Below, in pieces: positions 25,129 through 38,600 of a stretch of 60,000 nt of DNA; the stretch's first letter is position 1, and each line of letters begins with the position of its first letter. The notes beneath the pieces were generated by a model. That model was not told the DNA's origin, did not search any database, and worked only from the letters and a program-made list of their open reading frames with translations. This stretch comes from Takakia lepidozioides (Eukaryota; Streptophyta; Takakiopsida; Takakiales; Takakiaceae). The DNA lies in the NCBI GenBank assembly GCA_030704615.1, contig CM060732.1:82299171-82359170 (forward strand). The letters are read 5' to 3'. The position numbers were made by a program, and so were the translations under genes.

Positions 25129-28100
25129 ATGGCGTTTCTGGGCTACTTGCTCGACCACTGGTCCACATATACTGTGTTCTTGGAAGTCTTCATTGTGATC
25201 TTCATATCTCTTGTGATTCTCTACAGTTATGAGAAACGCCCATCCAGGGCTGGCTCAATCGATGATCAGTACAATCCAAGGGGGGTGTGGAGTATCTCTG
25301 TTGGGACTGTGTTTAGAAAAGACCTGTGGGAGGCTTTCAGGGGTGCCATCCATCCTGGCTGGTTACTTGGATTTCGGGCAATAGCGTTCATCTATTTACT
25401 GACATCCAGTATAATCCGTGGTGTTCAATGGGGAGCAATGGAATTCTTCTATTATTACACAGAGTGAGTTGGCCAACTGAACTTCATAGGTCCATGAAAG
25501 GAAAAGCAAGTCTTTGTCTCTCTTTAAATCCAGATACAAGAAGACTACTTGAAAGGTTTACTGGCAATTATGCTTTGTTTTCAATGTCATCAATTTTGGA
25601 CTCGTTTGGTGATACTTGGGGTTATAATTGAAATGGTGATGACAATGGCAGGTGGACGCTCACACTTCTTGTTGTCTATTTCGCTGTGCGTATCCTAGCC
25701 TCTTAACCTAAATCTGTTCTTTGTCTCTCTTCCACTCAAGCATACTATTGACCTTCGAACTTGGCCATTGCCCTATGTGATGTTGGCCAAGTATGATGAG
25801 ATGGATCTAGAATAGCTAGCAACTGAGAAGACCCTTTAGAAAGTGCTTACCCTCGTTTGTGATATGCAAGTTGAGCTTTGGATGTGAATGTCTTGACTCA
25901 TCTCTTCTGTGATATCAACAGTTTGCAACATGGGTGAGTGCATCAGCGTTGTTTTCACGCATACGGAATGGCTCTCACACAGTTGAGCAGGTCATAGACA
26001 CCGAGTCCAGATACCCTGTTCTACGCAGTGTTAGTAGCTTGGGGGCAGACCAAGAGAGACAGACCATTGAGCCGGGATCCCTGACAGACAAGGTGAAGAC
26101 ATGGTGGTATACGCACACCAATTCTCTAGGGAGGGAAGAAGCTGGAGGGTTGGGCTATGCACTGCAAACGGTCTTCGAGGTCCTCTCTCCGTCCTTGGTC
26201 ATTAAAAAGTTCCTTTCTTTCTCTGTCTCTAGTAGTGAAATGCATCATTTTCATTCCCCCCTTTTTCTGACGTCTCTTCTCTTCTTCATGAATAAGTTGG
26301 TGGTCTTTGTATGACTAAACCCCTTGCTGTATGTATCTGTGGCACGGCAGGTGGTGGCGCCAGCTGTGCTTTTGACGGATGGTGTGTACTGGATTGTTTT
26401 GTATCCCTCGTTTCCCGAGTTCTACCCTTCCACATCTGTAGGTGTTTTTCAACTTAATCCTCCCCACCTTCTCTTTAGTTTAGGATTTAGCATTTCTCAG
26501 TATGTTTGCACTGTCTTAGTTGCAGTGGGTTTGGTTCAACTGTGTGGTGCCCAGTGGATGGCAGGTAAATGCATTGGACGAGCATTTGATGAATGCCATC
26601 TTTTTGCTTGGTGAATTCTTCCTCAACTCTCTGGTGAGATTCTGTTTGCCTCTACAGTCAGATTACTGTTCCTTTCCTCCAACTTCTGTGGACTTTCATA
26701 AGCCATGAACAGTGCTTTTACTCAATTCAACTACTAGTGACTCCCAGAATCTGCGGGTAGGAGTACCTTCTCTTAGTTAGTAGAGGAGAGGACTAGAAAT
26801 TGTAGTTGAATGAGTTTAAATTTGGAATTAATAGCGGACCGGTCTTGTGTTCAACCCTTTCTCAATGTTCTCTTCCATTGTGTGCATTTTGTTGATTTTG
26901 CACCTACTCAGCTTGTTTGGGTCACATTGGGTACGATCAGTACAGCTTCCCAGTGCAATGGCAGAGGAAGGTCTTTTATTGAGGGATGGTAACTCAACCC
27001 ACCTTAAAGCGAATTACTTGGAGAGTTCAGGAAGTGATGAGTTATAGGGTTGTCCTTGTATACATGGACAGATGTCATGAAGTTGGTGGTTTGTGGGTGT
27101 TGCAGCCATTTCCGTGGTACCGTGGTGCCTATTTTGCACTGTTTACTGGCCTCTACACCTTCTTTCAATGGATCATTCATGGTTTGGGTTGGGTGAAGTA
27201 AGTTGTCACTTGCTCCCTCCCTCTCAGGAAGCTGAGAAATCTGGGACGACTGATTGTTGCACAATGCGGGGTTGAAATATCAGACATAAAAATAGCACAG
27301 AGAAACCTGAAAAGATTTTTTAAATAAATCTATTGCTCATGAGCTATAGTCGAGCACATTGAGACTCGCAAGAATTAAGTTTTATCTGAGTGTCAAAAAA
27401 CTTCATCCTCAGGTTGTGATTTTTAACTTCAGATTCTTATTATTAGTAAATGTAGCTGACTGCCTAGTATTGTTTTTGATTGGATCTTTTCTGGCTTCCC
27501 TCATGCCCTCTGCAGGTATAACAACAGTCAGTTGACTTTCTGACATCCTAGAGTATACCAGAAAATCTTAGGAAGTTTTTTTATCAAAAGTGCATCAGTT
27601 TGAGGTTTTTCTGTCCCCTTCTACTCTGTTTGAGGATTGATATACGCATCAATGCATTTGATAACTGACGTGTGGGGTTGCTTACTTCTTTGGGGACTGT
27701 GTGTTGGATGTGACCAGTCGGCCTTATCCATATCCCTTCATGCAGCTTGACACGCCTTCAGCCCCTTTGTGGTACACTCTCTGTAGAGCTCTCTCGGTCT
27801 GACAAGGGATCTCATGGCTGTAAGAAGTACCTTGCTAGATGAAGCTGACTTGGAGGCTGAAGTGTCTAATACCATGTTGGAAGCATGAAAAATGTTAAAC
27901 AAAAATGAAGTTAGGAATAAAACATCCCTGAACTTGTTTCCAGTGTGTGACATGGGTAAGGATAATTGGTATGAAGGGCCTACCTGCCATCAGCACTAGA
28001 TTGAAATTTCAGCTCAGGGCAGGGAGTCTACCTTTGAACAAAAAACAGATGCAGAGAGGAAAGGGAAATTGTCAATGCCTGATGTGCGGGCAGCCTCAGG

Positions 28101-28978
28101 ACACTATCCATTTTCTGATACAATGTCTGGCGTATTCTTATCAGAGAGTGACCCTCTTTGGGACCATCAAGAACATAGGCCTGCACCTCTCTTCACCAAC
28201 TTTTAAAATCTTTAGACTGAGCCTAAAGCCCTGGCCCTGTTGGGGTCTAATTGCTGCACAGCAGATTGATGCTCGTGTGAAAGGTTTTCTAGAGGAAGTC
28301 TGGAAAGCCCGAACTAATTGTTTATACTAAGGTAAGTCCCTGGAGTGAGTCCCTCATAAATGTAGGGTCTTTTCCCTCTTGTTCCACCCAAACTGGGCAT
28401 GGGGTCTGTGGCCACAAGGCTATGCCAAACGTCTCATAAGTACATTTTCTTCTTGATTCCTTCTCGGGTCTTTATTTCAGTTCTGAGGACCTGAAGTCCA
28501 ATGGTAGCCTGCATGAGGCACTTTGTCTTTGACGTTAGATGATGTTTTCTGAAGTTGTGTCTTGTCATTCGACTTTGTCCCGTCGGGGCTTTGCCACCCT
28601 AATACTATGGGCCTCTGGCTACTAACTATTCTCATCTGCTGTCTTTTGGCCCACTCGCTCTTTGAGCTTCCTGTGGACATTATTCTCACCCCCCCCCCAC
28701 GAACTCGGGCAGTCATAGGGGTCAGGCATAGCATTTGGAAATACAGTGCAGCTTCTTCCTGTTTTGCCTTTTCTGCCTCTACACACTCAACTTGGTTAAC
28801 ATCAGAGAGTGATTGATGCAGGTACCTCTTGATTGCAGTGGCACACATTGTGTGCACTTTGTTGTGCTTGCTGCTGGTAACAGCCAAGCGCCAAGTCTAC
28901 ATGCGCATTTCTGTAAGTGGGGCAGCAGAACGCAGAGAAGGTGCAAAAAAGCCTTTGCTTGAAGAAGCAAGTCCCTAG
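25129..28978 (+). CDS. Plant multipass membrane protein (At1g10660/At5g62960-like; rolling-stone-related)
   Basis: Member of a plant family of uncharacterised polytopic membrane proteins that I recall as related to animal rolling stone proteins; function unknown. Eight exons fitted: 25129-25463, 25652-25685, 25922-26179, 26351-26437, 26565-26633, 27106-27197, 27718-27782 and 28839-28978. Phases agree and sum to 1080 nt (359 aa). Seen: a first membrane segment (TVFLEVFIVIFISLVILYSY), the family signature AIHPGWLLGFRAIAFIYLL, FFYYYTEWTLTLLVVYF, a soluble loop, VVAPAVLLTDGVYWIV, NAIFLLGEFFLNSLPFPWYR, ALFTGLYTFFQWIIHGLGW, YPYPFMQLDTPSAPLWY, and a last segment HIVCTLLCLLLVTAKRQ before a short cytosolic tail. 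The weakest border is the donor at 27783, chosen because it alone keeps the next exon in frame. Confidence 0.82.
27790..28335 (+). mobile_element. LINE 3' fragment in an intron
   Basis: Inside the last intron of the membrane-protein gene. The plus-strand open frame ending at 28330 has LRAGSLPLNKKQ followed by CQCLMCGQPQDTIHFLIQC, a zinc-binding Cys/His pattern typical of the tail of LINE reverse transcriptases. The nucleotide sequence around 27900-28075 matches the reverse complement of about 51215-51400, the 3' part of the LINE at 51.1-53.7 kb. It is a 5'-truncated copy of that family, a common result of target-primed insertion. Confidence 0.7.
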
Positions 28979-31900
28979 AGCTTCTCTTCTATCCCAGTGT
29001 CGGAATTTTTCTATGTGTTGTTAGACATTGGAGCTCCACTGATCTCTCTCTTGTCGGATAATGGGCTGGTATGTGAAGCAAGAAGGTTTGACATCTTTCT
29101 TCCTTTTCACGTGGATCCCGGAAAACATTCCAAGTTATCACTGTTGTAATTCCAAGATTGAGAATGCTCGGAAGTTTCTTGTTTTGTTACATGTATGGCT
29201 ATCTAAAGTTCTGTCGAGTTTTCTTTTCATGTAGGGACATTTCTCAGGCAGAACTTTGACTGTCTCGCTTTTAACGCTGTGTAAGGTCTACTGACGATCA
29301 ATGCACCTCAGGGCCACTGATTTCAGAACTTCACAAGGGGTCAGGCACCCCTAATCTGGCCTTCGACATGTTCGAACATGTGACTTTGGGTTCGAACTCC
29401 CGGCCTCTGTGCTCTTAGGTTCTCAGTTGCGGAAGGCCTTGTCTGGGGGTGCCTCACCCTATACTGAAAATGCAGATCCATCTCATAATACTGCCGCTTA
29501 TTGCCATGTCCATGGAACGTACAAAAAAATCCCAAACATGTATAACAGGTATCATACCAAGATTGGAGGTATATTTTCGTTCTTTTAATCATTCTTTTGT
29601 TTTCTTGAGTAGTTGATGGATCGCAATACCTTACTACTTGATCTACAGCAGCCATTGCATTCCCTTGAATTCTAGTGATTATTGAAGGCAGGAGACTAGT
29701 TTCTGTAGAGCAGGAATATTTTGTCATATTGAGTTGTCATCATTACCACGTCATTGTCAACCACATCATCACCAGCCATGACATTGTCGTCATTTTTAAG
29801 TAAGGCAAAAAAAAGGTCCCTCACCATTGTGAGTCCTTGGGACGAAGTGGTGCTAATTAAAATTGAATTTTGAAATTTTCATCGTAGCAATGTCATAGTG
29901 CAATGGAATATAATCGGATTGGTTGACAACAACATTGCAAATGCACTGGTATGTTCAACATTAATATCAAATGGGCCACTGCTCTCTGCCGGTGGAATTT
30001 TTTTTTAAATTTTATTTTTTTAAAGGAAACGTGGGAGCGACTGCTCGCAATTCAGGCCCTTGAGGAGGAGGAATGGTGGATTGAAATATCAATCTATAAA
30101 ATGCTGTTCGTCGATGAGGACCGGAATAAAAAAATACTTGCTTCACCTTCTTGTAGCCTTTGGAAATAGCATAGACCGCCAGAGCGATTCACATTTACTC
30201 ATATCCATTCCGTTTGGCAAGAAGGCTCCGGATGCATAAAATTTACCGGATTTTAACACCGACAGTAAACAACCCACAAAGGAGCTTGTCAGGCGTGTAT
30301 ATGATAACGTGTTTTTGATAATATGATAATGAGCTCTTTCAAAAACATTTTTTAATGTAAGACAATCGCGATTCTTTAGCTCTACACTAGCATATAAAGC
30401 ATAGAGCTCATTTCCCTCTTCATTTTATAGTCACATTTTCACACAAGTACTGAAAATGAGGTTGACCAACGCGCCCTTCATTTGCTGTGCGAAGGCACGG
30501 GAGAGCTTTCAAACAGTAACCTAACATTCCTTTCCTTTCCAAGTGTGTTGGCTATCTTGAGTTTTTTACACGTAACTATGTGCACTAATGGCAGACATTT
30601 GTCCGAACCCAAATATCATTTGATCAGTTTGTTTGCAGGTATAACAATTGTTGCTAAGAACCTGATGACCACCCGAAAATGCAAATGAGAGAGGCTCCCA
30701 CCTCTTTCAATCGCAAAAAACCCTCTTATGCACTTCTCTGGAATGAGCTTCTGCAAATATTCAAACAGACCGAGATCTACATCCTATCCACCAACTCCAA
30801 TTGCGCACAATAGCTCAAATACAATTTGCCCTTTCTTGTCTGATTTAGGTTCCTTCTTTGGACGACGTATCCTCTTCACCAATGCTGTATTCACTACTTT
30901 AAATTTAAAATTTAGAATATCAAGAGATATAACCATATAAGAAGAAGAGAAGAGATAAAACTCTTTTGGAAGCACATGTAATTTATGGTGTTATTTCACC
31001 ATGAAAATCTATTTCTTTTCATTTGAAATATAAACATCTTTTAGCGGCAGTAAATAAGATAAACTAGGAAGGTTAAGTTTACGATGTGAATCCGGCAAAA
31101 ATATTGTCAAATATCACATATGCATTGAACACCTTCTTTCCATCATCACAGGAAGACAGCCCAGTTTCTTACATCGTTCCGATCGTTTTTCATATAAAAT
31201 GTATTTCCAATTAAAAAGAACATTGTTCTCATAAGTCGTCACTAATAGTTTGGAGCAACAAGCTAGTTTTGTTGGCCCTGCCCCCACAATTGGTTTCTTG
31301 TTTCTTCCTAGAGACTGGGCAATTGCAATAATGATAGACCCGCCACATGACCAAAGCAGTGAAAAGAAAACAAGAAAAATTGAATGCTTCAGTAACTTAT
31401 ACATGAAGTAGTGTTGATCGATGCCTCAATCATAAATGTCAGTTTCTTGCTTATATGTTCACCACGGCCTTCCTGCACTTGATCGATCCAAGTCCTGATG
31501 ATAGTCACACCATCACGGGCCTACAGGCAGCCAAGGAAGTTGGCTTCCCAGTAAATGAGAGTATACTTTGCGTCCTCGATACAACTGCCTGCTTGGAATT
31601 TCCTGCACACAACAACAACTTGGATTGAAATATGCCGAATGAGCATGAAAAGATAACTGCCACTTTCAAGTCTAGGCTCGTGAAACGGGATCTCGCCTCG
31701 CTGCAAACACCAGTACTACCATTCTCAACATCTGGGCCATTGGTAGGACCCTTCTCAATGGAAGCACCCAGTTGAGTTTTGGACTCTGATCACTTGACTA
31801 CGTTCGGGCGCGGGACATGAGTTCATACCATCTAGTCTGTAGGCAGGCATCTAATGCCCAGGTGCAGATCTCGGTCTTGCTATTGTTAATACAAGTCTTC

Positions 31901-33377
31901 TCCACGGCTTGAAGTCATGTTGGCTCCATTCTAAACGACTGCAGATATTTTGACGATTGAGAAGCCAGGCCTTGTCACTCCTCGAGCAACCCACTCGCGT
32001 TGTCTGCAAAACCACGCCGATCCCTATGACCTTGTGAATGCTAGACAGGGATGATGATGTTTTAGAACAATTAGACAGTCTCAGAAGTAGCATCGTAGTC
32101 CCCACACATGGGATTGTATATTTGTGACTGGTGCCACCCCAAACAGAATCTCATCAACTTTTTCCTGATCATGCCATTTGAATTTCTATTTTTCTTTTGT
32201 TTTTTGCAGAGAAAGATGTCCAGCCCTGAAAATGCAACTGTGAGTTGAGTTGCCAGGGGATTTTAACTTCAAACATAATGATTCTATTCTTTTAATTTTT
32301 CGGTAGAAGGGGTGGAGCCTTGCCAGGAGCATAATAACTCTCGTTACAAGTGGGGTCCTCAATGCCCCAAGATTACAACATCCTCTGTAAAACTAGGATC
32401 TTACCAGATGTTGATCCTCCTGTCTCAACGGTCGAGATTTCACATGTTAGCTCAATTTCTGTGAGCAACATAATCGACTTGGGTTTTGGTTTTTCTCTTT
32501 AAATGAACTAGAAGCTTTTCTCATCAACGTTAGAAAAACGTCATGTAGTCAACATAGAGCGCAACTCCCTTGTAATCAGACTGGATCCAAAGCTGAACTA
32601 TGGTTTATCATAACCATATAATAACTTATAATATGGCTATCTATATTTGGGCTGGACCTATGATTTATAATAATTAATAAAGATGGACAGCTTGCTGAAC
32701 AGAGAACAGTTTGTTGTTGAAAAACTAAACCTAACCAATAACGAACGGTTAACCCTAAAGTAATCTTACTTCGAATAATAATTTTTTATAACTTATAATA
32801 TATTATGTGATTTATAATAATTATTAAATAACCCCGAAAAAAGAGGGGTTCTCAACGGAGACCCCTGCATAATTAAAAACCTTATTATATGTTTATTATT
32901 TATTGCTCGGTTCCTATATAATATGATTTCTGATAACCCTAAGTTTTATACTGTTGGATTTGTAGTGCAATGTACTTTTTAGCTATGGCTCTTAAGAAGG
33001 TCATCATATAAAGTGGTTCATCAAAATAAGCATAATGAGACATGGTAATAAAAGTGAAAATAATATGTACGAGTTGCCTCAGGGGTGACCTTTGCGAAAA
33101 TTGTGACCTACTCCATTACATCAGCTCACACAGATGGGATATTCGATTCCACTATCACTGAAGGAAAAATCCAAAGACTATGTCGCCTCTCTTCTAAGTT
33201 CTATGCAGACACCACCACACTACTTCTCAGCGAAAATTTCAACACACAGACACCTTAGTGACACCTCATCGCACAAGGAGACGAAGCTTGTTGGAGCAAG
33301 TCACCTAGACTGCTGCAAGTATAGGGAAGGGGAGGAAACCATCCACCCCCGATTGCAATCCATCAAAGAGCAACAAA
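28979..33377. other. Intergenic with SINE-like pieces, no gene recognised
   Basis: About 4.4 kb. A minus-strand copy of the repeat body with GGGCCTGAATTG and GTTTCCTTT lies near 30005-30075. A tRNA B-box-like GGTTCGAACTCC sits near 29387 without a clear partner A box. From about 32600 the sequence is AT-rich. Short open frames show no reliable family motifs. The last few hundred bases should carry the promoter of the lectin-like gene. Confidence 0.5.
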
Positions 33378-33730
33378 ATGGGTGGTTTGGGTATGAGCAG
33401 ATCTGGAATCATCCTGTTAGCGGCGTTGGCTTCGTTTGCAATGGTATCTTATGTTGAAGCTAATGGCAGCATCATGTGGCAGGTACTGAACAGTGGAGAC
33501 TACAAACCGCGACATATGATCAAGGTTCCAACTGCTACTTACAACTCTCTACAGATGCACACATGCAGATCATAGATGGATCGGGCAACGAGTTATGGAA
33601 CAATGGTGCGACATGGATGACATCCAGGCGGTGCTATCTGCAAGTGCAAGACGATGGCAACGTGGTTCTTATAGCCAGCATTTGGGTGGAAAATTCTGAA
33701 CAAGTCTGGCAAACTGGCCGCCCTTTCTAG
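33378..33730 (+). pseudogene. Secreted B-lectin (GNA-type mannose-binding lectin) gene, frameshifted
   Basis: The first frame encodes a signal peptide (start at 33378 or the in-frame ATG at 33393; SGIILLAALASFAMVSYVEA) and then runs out of register just after NGSIMW. The lectin domain lies in another frame from about 33480 to the stop at 33728-33730. It has the repeated B-lectin pattern CYLQLSTDAHMQIID, GNELW, then CYLQVQDDGNVVL and a final VWQTGRPF. No room for an intron exists unless the gene is differently spliced, with the acceptor ending at 33492 joined to an upstream exon. So either this is a pseudogene, a sequence error, or the signal peptide belongs to an alternative model. Family members are small secreted or vacuolar sugar-binding proteins, often linked to defence. 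Confidence 0.65.
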
Positions 33731-35690
33731 TGGGTGCAATTGCCACTGCATATGTCCAGACAAGTAGGCTTGATGTCGACTGCATGGCTGTATGAATGCA
33801 GATCGACATAATCTTCATCATTTTGCGGCTGCATACTCTTGTGCAGGCTTGATATGCATATAAGCTCCAATCAAATTATCTTTATAGAAGTAAATTCTTT
33901 GATCCGTGGGAGATTCCACTGTTTATTCAGTGGAACCCAAACTCTCACTGATGTCTTCCACTATGAGGATAAAAAATGCTTGGCAGCCTACCTGCACGAG
34001 GCCTTCACCCTTAGACAATCGCTAGAACATTAATTGTGGTTTCTGGATTTGTTCCTCTCTCATGTTTTCTTCCATTTTGTCCCATAAGCTCTATGAGCTT
34101 TCCGCGGACGTTATAAAGCACCATTTCATTTCATTTTATTTGATAATCTGATTTGTGTTTAAGAGTTTAAAAGGAAACCTGGAAGCCACAGCTCACAGTT
34201 CAGGTCCTTTACAGAGGTGGGGGAAAAGTTAACCCGCTTTCATATAAGCCATGTAGCATACAGTAGACCCTAGACACCATCAGCGGCTGCTAAGATTTGA
34301 ATGTAGAGTTTATTTGTTTTGTTTTGTGATTACAAACAAATAAAATGAAATGTTTCTATTGTGATCTATACTGCTTCTACACTTACCTACCTATGCTTTC
34401 CACAATAGCAAAGGCACGATATACAAGAGAAAAACACTTCTGCCGCATCAGCAAGCATAAACTATGGTACCTGGTTGCAGACACCTTTTCAAAGCCACAA
34501 ACTGGGGGAAGCTCTCGTGTACCCACAGTACATTAGGTGAGTCGTTTTTACAGCTGAGTGTGTGGTTTTGAATCCATGTCCTAACCCGTGCACAAGACAT
34601 TTCAATAGCAGATCACCATCACCATACTCTATACTTGTATGAAGTCGAACTTGACCCAATTCAGTTTGGTGGGCTCAAATGTAAAGAGCTTCACATGCAA
34701 GGCTGTAGCCCCGTTTTGTCATGGAGGGGAGGATCACACGATCACACCAGTAACGCCCCTATTTCAAGTCACATTAGGGACTTAAATGTAATAACTGTGG
34801 CTGAGCTTGGGCTTGGTCGCAATCATGGGTACCCACCATGAAATACTTTTCCAAGAATTTGCTCCAAGGAAAAACATGGATAATTCTTCCCAGTATCCAC
34901 CCTATATGAGTCACCCGACTACCTATTGTCAAATATTACCTTGAATGCAATCACGATCATGTGCAAGGGCCTCAGATGTCCATTGCGTATGTCGTCTGGC
35001 TTGCTGGGCTTGCTGGATGCTACCCCTGTTGCCATGTTGTGGTGGGATGTTTGTTGGGACCTTTCTCTCATAAGGGTGATCATGACTGTGATAGTTGTGA
35101 GTTGCAAGCATCTACCTGAATCTGAGTAGACTTCCATACCAATTCAGTTTGGTTGGCTGAAGTGTCAAACATGCATGGCTTTATCCATTACCTTGGTGAA
35201 TCAAGTGAATCAAGTGAAATCAAGGAGAACTTAGCATGCAAATAACAAACAAGAGTGTCATCCGCCTGCAATGTACTTAACATGCCCGACATGTAGCATT
35301 TATTACGTTGCTGGTACAAATATTGCACCAATAGCAGCCATCTAATGTTTGAAAGTTGGGCCACAGGTCATCTGGCCTGACCATGCATAGGTCTTCATCA
35401 ATTACTGGAAGAATAGGATGTATTTACAAGATTCCACGGAACTAGGTGAAATTGCCAAAGGCAACTGCAGAACTGTATTTCGGAAAGGAAAAAAATGGAC
35501 TTCATGATACACTGCACATAATGTACAACAGAAATTTCAATTTTGTACAAAACTACCCTATGCTTAGCTGGACCATGTCATGAGAGGCACTACTAGGGAC
35601 CTCTCCTTGTTTGTTTGGTTACAAAAAAATGGCCACGACATAAGAGCCAGAAATCTGTGCAGATATGCAACATAGATATACACAGATGCA
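33731..35690. other. Intergenic with repeats
   Basis: A SINE-like 3' end (GGACGTTATAAAGCACC plus an ATTTC microsatellite) closes near 34106-34145. A minus-strand repeat copy with GTTTCCTTTT and GGACCTGAACTGTGAGC follows at about 34165-34260. Positions about 34640-34700 and 35128-35190 share a diverged direct repeat (CCAATTCAGTTTGGT). The stretch next to 35691 should contain the 3' UTR of the zinc-finger gene. Confidence 0.5.
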
Positions 35691-38600
35691 TCAATGGCTG
35701 CCAAGTCGGGCTGGCTGACCAAAGTGCGTCCGGACATGGCGTGTCAAATCCACTTTATAGCCAAACAACCGCCCACAACCTGTAAACCTGCAGGGATACA
35801 TTCCATCATACCCATTCAAGTTAAGAGACTCTGGCTTGAACCCATGACAAAACTGCATGTTACAAGAACCCTGCAGTTGGAACAGAGGGTTGTATAGCAT
35901 CAAAGGATTGGCCTCATGGTCCCCTGCCAGGAGCAGTTTGTAGGTGGATACTCCTGACTGTGAACCATGGCAGTAAGACCAAATCATTTTGTGATCCAAC
36001 TCGCTGGAGATTTGGAGATTTGGATGTCTGAGCATAAATATATCAACAATATAGTACACGCATTCCGGCAAACTAACAGATGTCTAACGCTCAACTGCTC
36101 GGTCTTCTTGCATAACTACTGATCTTTACAGATAGCAGTCTTAACAAGGGGTCCCTTACGTGCATTGAAAGGGCTTCTCCCCTGTGTGTGTCCTCATGTG
36201 ACCATGGAGCGAGTTGGCCCATTTGAACGTCTTCCCACACCCTTCCCAAGGGCAACTAAGTGGTCTCTCATCACTGTGTGTCTTTTGATGAACAACCTGA
36301 CCTCAAAAGATAAGCACACAAACATGGATCACTTTTTTTGATTCGTCCTGTGAAAAGAACTCGGAACATCGAAACAAAAAACAACCAACATTAGGCCCTC
36401 TCTGCATTGTGTACGCTAGTGCTTTGGCATTTCTGTACACTCTCTCCTTGTCAATATATGTTACACTTGCTGTTGCAGACTTGTTCTACTGTTTAGAGTG
36501 TTCTCATCAAAAGCATTCTTTCCTCACTGAGAGTCACTAACACTCTTTGTACGTTGGAACTTCGAACGGAGGCTAATGGGTCATATTGGCACTCTTCCAG
36601 TAGAGACAAATAGAGAAACAAACTGCAGAGGATCCCAGATTTCAGACAGCAATTGCGGCTGCAGAAAGCTTAAAAACAACCGCCAAGTGCTTCGAAATCT
36701 CAGTCTCTTCCTCTTTACTGTGAATTGATCATGATAACCATAAAGCCCTTTGGACCAGAGTATTGTGAATTCTCTCTCCTACTTACTAGTATCTTAACAC
36801 CTACCCCTTACCTTCAAACTTAGAGAAATGAGGCGGGTAATTACCAGGCGCTCCCGAAAAGCGAAACGTTTGTTGCAGCCCTCAAATGTGCACTTGTGAG
36901 AGCGCTCGTGCTTCTTCATGTGCCGACATAGTAGCTGCTTACTTGGGAAGCAGAGGCTGCACCCTTCAAATGTGCAAATATAGGGACGCTCCCCACTGCA
37001 TCTCCACAACACCTCAACACCTCCTCTTAGATTTAAGGAAGACACAAAGAATACCATATGAAATTCTGTCTAATCCTTTCAAACTGGAAGTGGTCTCACC
37101 GTGCAAATAAATGGTAAGAAGTCTCCAAAAACATGTATGAGTCAATCCTGTCCAACAGGTCCTAATAAGAAAACTGCGCTATGATCCAGACTATGACCTC
37201 ATGACCATGGATGGTACCTGTGCTCATTCAAATGGTCTCGAAGATTGCCAGGTGTGGCAAACCGACGACCACATCCTGGATGTGTACAATCATGCACTTT
37301 CTCAGTCAATGCCAGCATCTTCTTAGTCTCATCCAACATCTGCACACACCCATGATGCTGAAAGTGAGGGGCAAAGTAGAGAAGCGGAGTCTGCAATGTC
37401 TACAACTTACTCAAAGTGTGGAATACAACTTAGTTTATATCCCATGTGGTGTTTATGACCCATTGAGGAAGTTCAGATGACATGCAGCTTAAGGCATAGA
37501 CGACTTCAACAATTTGCCAGTGCTTGTGTAAGAGAGAGAGTTGCAAACCCAAGTAAGGCCCCACCTTCTCCATCTGTGCCATGGTCAGATCTTGCCATGG
37601 AGTTTCAAGCAATGAAGGTGACACGTCTACCCCTGGATTAGACTCAGCCAGAGCGCGGAAAGCCATTGCCAGCTCTTGTGTCTCCTGCCCCTTCAAAGTG
37701 TCGAACCTTTTTAATACCATCCCCGGTTTGTTAGACTCTGGATCCAAAGTTGTTGGCATGCAAGGAGCTGAGTAAGTATACAATCTTGTCAACAAAGGAA
37801 TGTGAACCAACTTCAACCCTGAAAAAGTTGGTCATAATCAGGACTACAATGTGTAACACATATATAACAACCTTCTTACAGCAGATCCATAACAGACTGA
37901 TCATACAAATCATAGCAGATCAAAACAGACCGATACCACCAAACTTTCATCACCATCCGTTCCTCGATCCTTGCCGACTCTTCCAGGCCCAACCAGCAGA
38001 CCTCAGGGTGTGAACTTCAGACTTTCAAGACGAGAGAAAGGGGAAGTGCATGGGAGGTGATTTGAGCTTTCTACTAATCAGACTTCTCTATGAAGCATAG
38101 CTGAGCCCCTGGGTGCAGCCACAAGGATGCAAGCGTACTGGACAAAATCACTGAGGACTGAAGACCAAAGCAAAAATCAATGGTCTACAAGTTAATTGTA
38201 CAGCAAGTTGCACCTTGAAAGTGATAACAGTACACTAGTGCTTTGCCATTCTTTAGTTGCAACAATCTGACGAAGTAAAGAGTTAGCTCAAAACAATTCT
38301 TAGCTGAGGGAAAGAACAAAAGGAATCCCACCTCCAATTATCACAGGATATACGACGATCATATTCAAGCTACCGACCTCAAACTTTGATACAATCAACC
38401 ATTATAGTGTACGATCCAGAGTTCTGGTGATACATCAAAGCTGCATGATTTCAAATGTGACTAATGAGCGAGGCACTCACTTTGTACGTTTCCACTTGTT
38501 GAGGGCGGGTTTGCGGATCGCACTTCTTTTGCCGTGCATGTCAAAAACCCCATTGGCACTAACAGTGGCATTCACAAACCTCTCCAGGCTTCCCGCATGT

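Noticed and set aside
29340-29480. tRNA gene suggested by GGTTCGAACTCC
   Set aside because: No matching A box, acceptor stem or cloverleaf; at most a SINE piece.
31521-31706. Possible Copia RNase H remnant on the minus strand (a weak EAEY-like pattern)
   Set aside because: Only a few residues fit, with no integrase, polymerase or LTR nearby.
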